NCBI RefSeq assembly: GCF_003074055.1
Contig: NZ_CP029043.1
Span: 1,790,501 to 1,854,500 of the forward strand
DNA length: 64,000 nucleotides
Source: Streptomyces nigra
Lineage (GTDB): Bacteria > Actinomycetota > Actinomycetes > Streptomycetales > Streptomycetaceae
Direction of reading: 5' to 3'
Positions 58,941 through 64,000 of the stretch are shown one piece after another (position 1 is the stretch's first letter; each line of letters starts with the position of its first letter). A model generated the notes under the pieces. It was not told where the DNA came from, ran no database searches, and saw only the letters and a list, made by a program, of their open reading frames with translations. The position numbers and the translations under genes were made by a program.

Positions 58941-60413
58941 GGCCAGCCGGTTCGCGGTGTGGACGGCGCGCAGGACGGCTGCCGCCTTGTTGCGGCACTC
59001 GGTGTCCTCGGCGACCGGGTCGGAGTCGGCGACGATGCCGGCGCCCGCCTGCACATAGGCCGTGCCGTCGCGCAGCAGGGCCGTACGGATGGCGATGGCG
59101 GTGTCGGAGTCGCCGGCGAAGTCGAGGTAGCCGACGCAGCCGCCGTACAGGCCACGCCGCGACGGTTCGAGTTCGTCGATGATCTGCATCGCGCGGGGCT
59201 TGGGCGCGCCGGAGAGGGTGCCGGCCGGGAAGCAGGCGGTGAGGACGTCGAAGGCGGTGCGGCCCTCGGCGACCTTTCCGGTGACCGTCGAGACGATGTG
59301 CATGACGTGGGAGTAGCGCTCGATCGACATGAAGTCGACGACCTCGACGGAGCCGGGCTCGCAGACCCGTCCGAGGTCGTTGCGCCCGAGGTCGACGAGC
59401 ATCAGGTGCTCGGCGCGCTCCTTGGGGTCGGCGAGCAGGTCGTCGGCGAGCGCCTGGTCCTCCTGCGGGGTGGCCCCCCGCCAGCGGGTGCCGGCGATCG
59501 GGTGGACCATGGCCCGCCCGTCCTCGACCTTGACGAGCGCCTCCGGCGAGGAGCCGACGACGTCGAACCCGTCGAACCGGAACAGGTACATGTACGGCGA
59601 CGGGTTGGTCGCCCGGAGCACCCGGTAGACGTCCAGCGCGCTCGCGGTGCACGGCGTCTCGAAGCGCTGCGAGGGGACGACCTGGAAGGCCTCGCCGGCC
59701 CGGATGCGCTCCTTGATGTCCTCGACGGCGGCCTGGAAGTCCTCGCCGCCCCACAGCGCGGTGTACTCGGGCAGCTCGGAGGGCGGCAGGACGGCGGGCG
59801 GCTGGGCGACCGGGCGGGTGAGGTCGGCCTGCATGGCGTCGAGGCGGGCGACGGCGTCGGCGTAGGCCTCGTCGACGCCGGAGTCGAGGTCGTTGTGGTT
59901 GATCGCGTTGGCGATCAGCAGGACCGAACCCTCCCAGTGGTCCATGACGGCGAGGTCGCTGGTGAGGAGCATGGTCAGCTCGGGCAGCCCCAGGTCGTCG
60001 CGCTCGCCGGGGCCGATCTTCTCCAGGCGGCGCACGATGTCGTAGCCGAGGTAGCCGACCATGCCGCCGGTGAAGGGCGGCAGGCCGTCCTGGTGCGGGG
60101 TGTGCAGGGCCTCGATGGTGGCGCGCAGCGCGGCGAGCGGGTCGCCGTCGGCGGGGACGCCGACCGGCGGGGTGCCGAGCCAGTGGGTCCGGCCGTCGCG
60201 CTCGGTGAGCGTCGCGGCGGAGCGCACGCCCACGAAGGAGTACCGGGACCAGGAGCGGCCGTTCTCCGCGGACTCCAGCAGGAAGGTGCCGGGGCGCTCG
60301 GCGGCCAGCTTGCGGTAGAGGGCGACCGGGGTGTCGCCGTCGGCGAGGAGCTTGCGGGTGACCGGGATGACGCGCCGGTCGGTGGCCAGCTTGCGGAAGG
60401 TCTCGAGGTCCAT
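58938..60413 (-). CDS. trpE: Anthranilate synthase component I
   Basis: This 491-residue enzyme converts chorismate and ammonia to anthranilate. The tryptophan-feedback motif is [22 protein letters not shown] (LLES element). The catalytic domain has [70 protein letters not shown] and [35 protein letters not shown] 60413 lies 11 bp after hisI, so they may be co-transcribed. The stop TAG at 58938-58940 belongs to the end of element B. Component II is not in the window. Confidence 0.96.
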   Translation of the reverse strand: MDLETFRKLATDRRVIPVTRKLLADGDTPVALYRKLAAERPGTFLLESAENGRSWSRYSFVGVRSAATLTERDGRTHWLGTPPVGVPADGDPLAALRATIEALHTPHQDGLPPFTGGMVGYLGYDIVRRLEKIGPGERDDLGLPELTMLLTSDLAVMDHWEGSVLLIANAINHNDLDSGVDEAYADAVARLDAMQADLTRPVAQPPAVLPPSELPEYTALWGGEDFQAAVEDIKERIRAGEAFQVVPSQRFETPCTASALDVYRVLRATNPSPYMYLFRFDGFDVVGSSPEALVKVEDGRAMVHPIAGTRWRGATPQEDQALADDLLADPKERAEHLMLVDLGRNDLGRVCEPGSVEVVDFMSIERYSHVMHIVSTVTGKVAEGRTAFDVLTACFPAGTLSGAPKPRAMQIIDELEPSRRGLYGGCVGYLDFAGDSDTAIAIRTALLRDGTAYVQAGAGIVADSDPVAEDTECRNKAAAVLRAVHTANRLA

Positions 60414-60424
60414 GGCCGCCGACC

Positions 60425-60811
60425 CTACTGATCCGCGGTGGCGGCGTCGCCGAGGAGGACGTCCGCGTCGAAGCAGGTCCGGGCGCCGGTGTGGCAGGCG
60501 GCGCCGACCTGGTCGACCTGGACGAGGAGCGTGTCGGCGTCGCAGTCCAGGGCGACCGACTTCACCCACTGGACGTGGCCGGAGGTGTCGCCCTTGACCC
60601 AGTACTCCTGCCGGCTGCGCGACCAGTAGGTGCAGCGGCCGGTGGTGAGCGTGCGATGCAGCGCCTCGTCGTCCATCCAGCCGAGCATCAGCACCTCACG
60701 GGTGTCGTACTGCTGGGCGATGGCCGGCAGGAGCCCGTCCGCGCTGCGCTTGAGGCGTGCGGCGATCTCGGGGTCCAGCCCACTGGACGGGCGGGGCGTG
60801 CTGGTGGTCAT
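60425..60811 (-). CDS. hisI: Phosphoribosyl-AMP cyclohydrolase
   Basis: This 128-residue monofunctional HisI opens the purine ring of PR-AMP in histidine synthesis. [46 protein letters not shown] is the core, [26 protein letters not shown] carries the metal-binding Asp and Cys residues. ATG 60811 is chosen; ATG 60820 is the alternative. It lies directly before trpE, joining histidine and tryptophan genes. Confidence 0.95.
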   Translation of the reverse strand: MTTSTPRPSSGLDPEIAARLKRSADGLLPAIAQQYDTREVLMLGWMDDEALHRTLTTGRCTYWSRSRQEYWVKGDTSGHVQWVKSVALDCDADTLLVQVDQVGAACHTGARTCFDADVLLGDAATADQ

Positions 60812-60894
60812 GCCTGCCATTGTGCCGCGCGCGGCGGGCTGCTCCGGGCGGGCGTCCACTGGGCGGACCCGGTACGCGGTCGTAGGCTGACACC

Positions 60895-61530
60895 ATGTCG
60901 ACCTTCGCACAGCGTGAACGACTCCTCCTCGCCGACCTCTTGGAGGCCGAGGGCCCCGAGGCCCCGACGCTCTGCGAGGGCTGGCGCACCCGTGATCTCG
61001 CGGCGCACGTGGTGGTGCGCGAGCGCCGGCCCGACGCGGCCGCCGCCATGCTGATCAAGCAACTCGGGCCGCGCCTGGACAAGGCGATGGAGGAGTTCGC
61101 GGCCAAGCCGTACGAGGAGCTGATCCAGCTCATCCGTACCGGCCCGCCGCGTTTCTCGCCCTTCCAGCTCAAGCAGATCGACGAGGCGTCGAACACCATC
61201 GAGTTCTACGTCCACACGGAGGACGTGCGCCGGGCGCAGCCCGACTGGACGCCGCGTGAGCTGGACCGGGTGTTCCAGGACGCACTGTGGTCCCGGCTGG
61301 AGCGGGCCGCCCGTCTGATGGGCCGCGGCGCGCCCACGGGCCTGGTGCTGCGCCGCCCCGACGGCCAGACGGTCGTCGCCCACCGGGGCACGCCGGTCGT
61401 GACGGTGACCGGCGAGCCCTCGGAGCTGCTGCTGTTCTCCTACGGCCGGCAGAGCGCGGCGAAGGTCGAGCTGGACGGCGACAAGGACGCGATCGCCAAG
61501 CTGCACGAGACGAAGCAGCTCGGGATCTGA
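60895..61530 (+). CDS. TIGR03085-type metal-binding DinB-fold protein
   Basis: This 211-residue helical-bundle protein has [44 protein letters not shown], giving the first metal His, and [17 protein letters not shown], giving the second, as in mycothiol-dependent maleylpyruvate isomerase-like proteins (TIGR03085). The C-terminal domain includes [23 protein letters not shown]. Such proteins may act in mycothiol-dependent reactions in actinobacteria. It is divergent from hisI by 83 bp and convergent with hisF by 16 bp. The substrate is unknown. Confidence 0.88.
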   Translation: MSTFAQRERLLLADLLEAEGPEAPTLCEGWRTRDLAAHVVVRERRPDAAAAMLIKQLGPRLDKAMEEFAAKPYEELIQLIRTGPPRFSPFQLKQIDEASNTIEFYVHTEDVRRAQPDWTPRELDRVFQDALWSRLERAARLMGRGAPTGLVLRRPDGQTVVAHRGTPVVTVTGEPSELLLFSYGRQSAAKVELDGDKDAIAKLHETKQLGI

Positions 61531-61546
61531 CGCCTGAGGGCGCCGG

Positions 61547-62302
61547 TCAGCGGACCGGGTGTCCGGCCTCCCGCAGCGCGTCCTTGACCTGGCCGATCCT
61601 GAGGTCGCCGAAGTGGAAGACCGACGCCGCGAGCACCGCGTCGGCGCCCGCCTCGACGGCCGGGGTGAAGTCGGCGAGCTTGCCGGCGCCGCCGGAGGCG
61701 ATCACGGGGATCGTGACGTGCTTGCGCACGGCGCGGATCATCTCCAGGTCGTAGCCGTCCTTGGTGCCGTCGGCGTCCATCGAGTTCAGCAGTATCTCGC
61801 CGGCACCCAGCTCGGCGGCCTGGTGCGCCCACTCGACGGCGTCGATGCCGGTGCCCTTGCGGCCGCCGTGGGTGGTGACCTCGAAGGTGCCCTCGGGGGT
61901 GCGGCGCGCGTCGACGGAGAGGACGAGCACCTGCCGGCCGAACCGCTCGGCGATCTCCCGGATGAGGTCCGGGCGGGCGATGGCGGCCGTGTTGACGCCG
62001 ACCTTGTCGGCGCCGGCGCGCAGCAGCTTGTCGACGTCCTCGGCGGTGCGCACGCCCCCGCCGACGGTCAGCGGGATGAACACCTGCTCGGCGGTGCGGC
62101 GCACGACGTCGTAGGTGGTCTCCCGGTTGCCGGAGGACGCGGTGATGTCCAGGAACGTCAGCTCGTCGGCGCCCTCGGCGTCGTACACCTTGGCCATCTC
62201 GACGGGGTCGCCCGCGTCGCGCAGGTTCTGGAAGTTGACTCCCTTGACGACCCGGCCGTTGTCCACGTCCAGGCAGGGGATGACTCGGACCGCCAGGGTC
62301 AT
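61547..62302 (-). CDS. hisF: Imidazole glycerol phosphate synthase subunit HisF
   Basis: This 251-residue TIM-barrel cyclase subunit makes imidazole glycerol phosphate and AICAR with His[31 protein letters not shown] has catalytic Asp11, and [17 protein letters not shown] the second catalytic Asp. The two half-barrel phosphate sites are [27 protein letters not shown] and [31 protein letters not shown]. The start overlaps the RidA stop by ATGA. Confidence 0.97.
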   Translation of the reverse strand: MTLAVRVIPCLDVDNGRVVKGVNFQNLRDAGDPVEMAKVYDAEGADELTFLDITASSGNRETTYDVVRRTAEQVFIPLTVGGGVRTAEDVDKLLRAGADKVGVNTAAIARPDLIREIAERFGRQVLVLSVDARRTPEGTFEVTTHGGRKGTGIDAVEWAHQAAELGAGEILLNSMDADGTKDGYDLEMIRAVRKHVTIPVIASGGAGKLADFTPAVEAGADAVLAASVFHFGDLRIGQVKDALREAGHPVR

Positions 62303-62703
62303 TGATCCACGGCTCCTCTGTATGCCTCTAGCTCTACTTCGACCAGGATGCGCGGGTCGACGAAACCCTCCACGACCAGCAGGGTCGAGACGGGGCGCAC
62401 CGCGTCGAAGATCTCCTTGTGGGCGCGGCCCACCTCGTCGATGTCCCGCGTGTGGCTCAGGTACATCCGGGTGCGGACGACCGACTCGGGGCCGAGGCCG
62501 AAGGCGGCGACCGCCTCCAGCGCGCCGGTGAAGGCCACCTTGGCCTGTTCGTACGGGTCGCCCTCCCCGTACAGGGTCGGTCCCCGGAAGGCGGTGGTGC
62601 CGCCCACGAGGACGCGGTCGCCGGCCGCGACGGCGCGTGCGAACCCGAAGGGCTCCTCCCAGGGGCTGCCGCTCTGCACGCGCCGCACGGGCTCGGACGT
62701 CAT
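62299..62703 (-). CDS. RidA-family protein in the his operon
   Basis: This 134-residue RidA/YjgF/YER057c/UK114-type protein has [70 protein letters not shown] and [22 protein letters not shown]. The Arg in the RTRMYL segment and the terminal Glu in EVELEA fit the enamine/imine deaminase site, although the canonical IPR.P motif differs. It lies between hisA and hisF with ATGA overlaps on both sides. In the family, RidA removes reactive enamines made by PLP enzymes; a role for damage control in this operon is inference. Confidence 0.9.
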   Translation of the reverse strand: MTSEPVRRVQSGSPWEEPFGFARAVAAGDRVLVGGTTAFRGPTLYGEGDPYEQAKVAFTGALEAVAAFGLGPESVVRTRMYLSHTRDIDEVGRAHKEIFDAVRPVSTLLVVEGFVDPRILVEVELEAYRGAVDQ

Positions 62704-63425
62704 GACGACACGGCCTCCAGGGCCTCTTCCAGGGTGAACGCCTTCGCGTACAGGGCCTTGCCGACGATGGAGCCCTCGACGCCGAGCGGGACGAGTTCGG
62801 CGATGGCCCGCAGGTCGTCCAGGGAGGACACGCCGCCGGAGGCGACGACCGGGCGGTCGGTGGCCGCGCAGACGTTCTTCAGCAGCTCCAGGTTGGGGCC
62901 CTGGAGGGTGCCGTCCTTGGCGATGTCGGTGACGACGTAGCGGGCGCAGCCCTCCTTGTCGAGGCGCTCCAGCGTCTCGTAGAGGTCGCCGCCGTCGCGG
63001 GTCCAGCCGCGGCCGCGCAGGGTGGTGCCGCGGACGTCGAGGCCGACGGCGATCTTGTCGCCGTGCTCGGCGATGACCTTGGCGACCCACTCGGGGCTCT
63101 CCAGGGCGGCCGTGCCGAGGTTGACGCGGGTGCAGCCGGTGGCGAGCGCGGCGGCGAGGGTGTCGTCGTCACGGATGCCGCCGGACAGCTCCACCTTGAT
63201 GTCCATGGCCTTCGCGACCTCGGCGATCAGCTCGCGGTTGTCGCCGGTGCCGAAGGCGGCGTCCAGGTCGACCAGGTGCAGCCACTCGGCGCCGGAGCGC
63301 TGCCAGGCGAGGGCGGCCTCCAGCGGGGAGCCGTAGGAGGTCTCGGTGCCGGACTCGCCGTGCACGAGGCGGACGGCCTGGCCGTCACGGACGTCGACGG
63401 CGGGGAGGAGTTCGAGCTTGGCCAT
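62700..63425 (-). CDS. priA: Bifunctional HisA/TrpF isomerase PriA
   Basis: This 241-residue beta/alpha-barrel isomerase has [36 protein letters not shown] with catalytic Asp11, [36 protein letters not shown], and [21 protein letters not shown] with the second catalytic Asp. In streptomycetes this protein, PriA, isomerises both ProFAR (HisA step) and PRA (TrpF step). The lack of a trpF gene in the trp cluster here agrees with that. ATG 63425 is clear. It overlaps ridA by four bases. Confidence 0.95.
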   Translation of the reverse strand: MAKLELLPAVDVRDGQAVRLVHGESGTETSYGSPLEAALAWQRSGAEWLHLVDLDAAFGTGDNRELIAEVAKAMDIKVELSGGIRDDDTLAAALATGCTRVNLGTAALESPEWVAKVIAEHGDKIAVGLDVRGTTLRGRGWTRDGGDLYETLERLDKEGCARYVVTDIAKDGTLQGPNLELLKNVCAATDRPVVASGGVSSLDDLRAIAELVPLGVEGSIVGKALYAKAFTLEEALEAVSS

Positions 63426-63429
63426 GTCT

Positions 63430-64000
63430 CTACAGGCTTCCGATCCAGTTGGTGAGCAGCTGGGCTCCGGCGTCGCCGGACTTCTCGGGGTGGAACTGGG
63501 TGGCCCACAGGGCGCCGTTCTCCACGGCGGCCACGAAGGGCTCACCGTGCGTCGACCAGGTGACCTTGGGGGCGGTCATCAGCGGGTTCTCGGTCTGCAG
63601 GCTCCAATGGTGCACGGCGTAGGAGTGCACGAAGTAGAACCGGGCGTCGGCGTCCAGGCCGGCGAAGAGCTCGCTGCCGGGGGCCGGCTCGACGGTGTTC
63701 CAGCCCATGTGGGGCACGATGTCGGCCTGCAGCGGCTCGACGGAGCCCGGCCACTCGCCGAGGCCCTCGGCCTCGACGCCGTGCTCGATGCCGCGCGCGA
63801 ACAGGATCTGCATACCGACGCAGATGCCCATGACGGGACGTCCGCCGGACAGCCGCCGGTCGATGATCCAGTCGCCGCGGGCGTCGGTGAGCCCCTGCAT
63901 ACAGGCGGCGAAGGCGCCGACGCCGGGCACGAGCAGTCCGTCGGCGTTCATGGCCTTGTCGAAGTCACGGGTGATCTCGACGTTCGCCCCGGCGCGGGCG
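63430..64000 (-). CDS. hisH: Imidazole glycerol phosphate synthase subunit HisH, N-terminus outside window
   Basis: The frame is open to the window edge and residues upstream of the first ATG ([21 protein letters not shown]) continue the family, so the 5' end lies beyond. Visible motifs are [17 protein letters not shown], the catalytic Cys in [17 protein letters not shown], and the catalytic His/Glu pair in [22 protein letters not shown]. HisH is the glutaminase that feeds ammonia to HisF. It precedes priA by four bases in a his operon transcribed leftwards. Confidence 0.96.
   Translation of the reverse strand, partial: ARAGANVEITRDFDKAMNADGLLVPGVGAFAACMQGLTDARGDWIIDRRLSGGRPVMGICVGMQILFARGIEHGVEAEGLGEWPGSVEPLQADIVPHMGWNTVEPAPGSELFAGLDADARFYFVHSYAVHHWSLQTENPLMTAPKVTWSTHGEPFVAAVENGALWATQFHPEKSGDAGAQLLTNWIGSL

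Overview
The window is a stretch of chromosome from a high-GC actinomycete, almost certainly Streptomyces. Supporting signs are the strong G/C preference at third codon positions, frequent GTG starts, many ATGA/GTGA start-stop overlaps, and a gene order that matches, from memory, the S. coelicolor SCO2003-SCO2051 neighbourhood (liv transporter, ANTAR regulator, tRNA-Leu, pyk, gltBD, lgt, trp and his genes). No replication origin, prophage, full insertion sequence or CRISPR array is visible.

Layout. 1-2164: end of a molybdopterin oxidoreductase, a hotdog thioesterase and a small lipoprotein. 2648-8352: a complete branched-chain amino-acid ABC transporter operon (livKHMGF) with a hairpin after the binding-protein gene and a 15-bp terminator at the end. 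8424-14361: ANTAR response regulator, tRNA-Leu(CAA), a free-standing LAGLIDADG-type protein, pyruvate kinase, a SIMPL protein and a Tat-exported 5'-nucleotidase. 14377-17186: a coupled pair resembling siderophore genes desA/desB but without desC/desD. 17377-23272: aminopeptidase N, chorismate mutase, a 5'-truncated GH35 beta-galactosidase, a secreted trypsin and an unusual HExxH metalloprotein.

23292-33239 is the most notable block. It is an eleven-gene cluster whose order and orientation closely follow the mycobacterial KstR2 regulon for degrading the last two steroid rings (two SDRs, echA20, ipdA, ipdB, ipdC, fadA6, kstR2, ipdF-type SDR, fadE30, fadE33). Both divergent intergenic regions contain a 14-bp match to the KstR2 operator. 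fadD3, fadE31 and fadE32 are absent here. The two acyl-CoA dehydrogenase genes are joined by three 10-13 codon micro-ORFs chained through four successive ATGA overlaps.

33253-51621: a VWA protein, a rhomboid protease coupled to a GH46 chitosanase, gltBD, a VIT1-type metal transporter with two iron-box-like sites upstream, and a seven-gene operon of four ADP-ribosylglycohydrolase paralogues (one with degenerate metal motifs), ribokinase, a class III CoA-transferase and a CitE-like lyase. It ends in a 34-bp palindromic terminator.

51678-64000: lgt, a DsbA-like thiol protein, then trpA, trpB, trpM, trpC, three small membrane proteins, trpE, hisI, hisF, ridA, hisA(priA) and hisH. Two copies of a MITE-like element lie in the trp group. 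In both, the terminal inverted repeat supplies the stop codon of the adjacent gene (trpM and trpE). No trpF is present in the window, which fits the known dual role of PriA.
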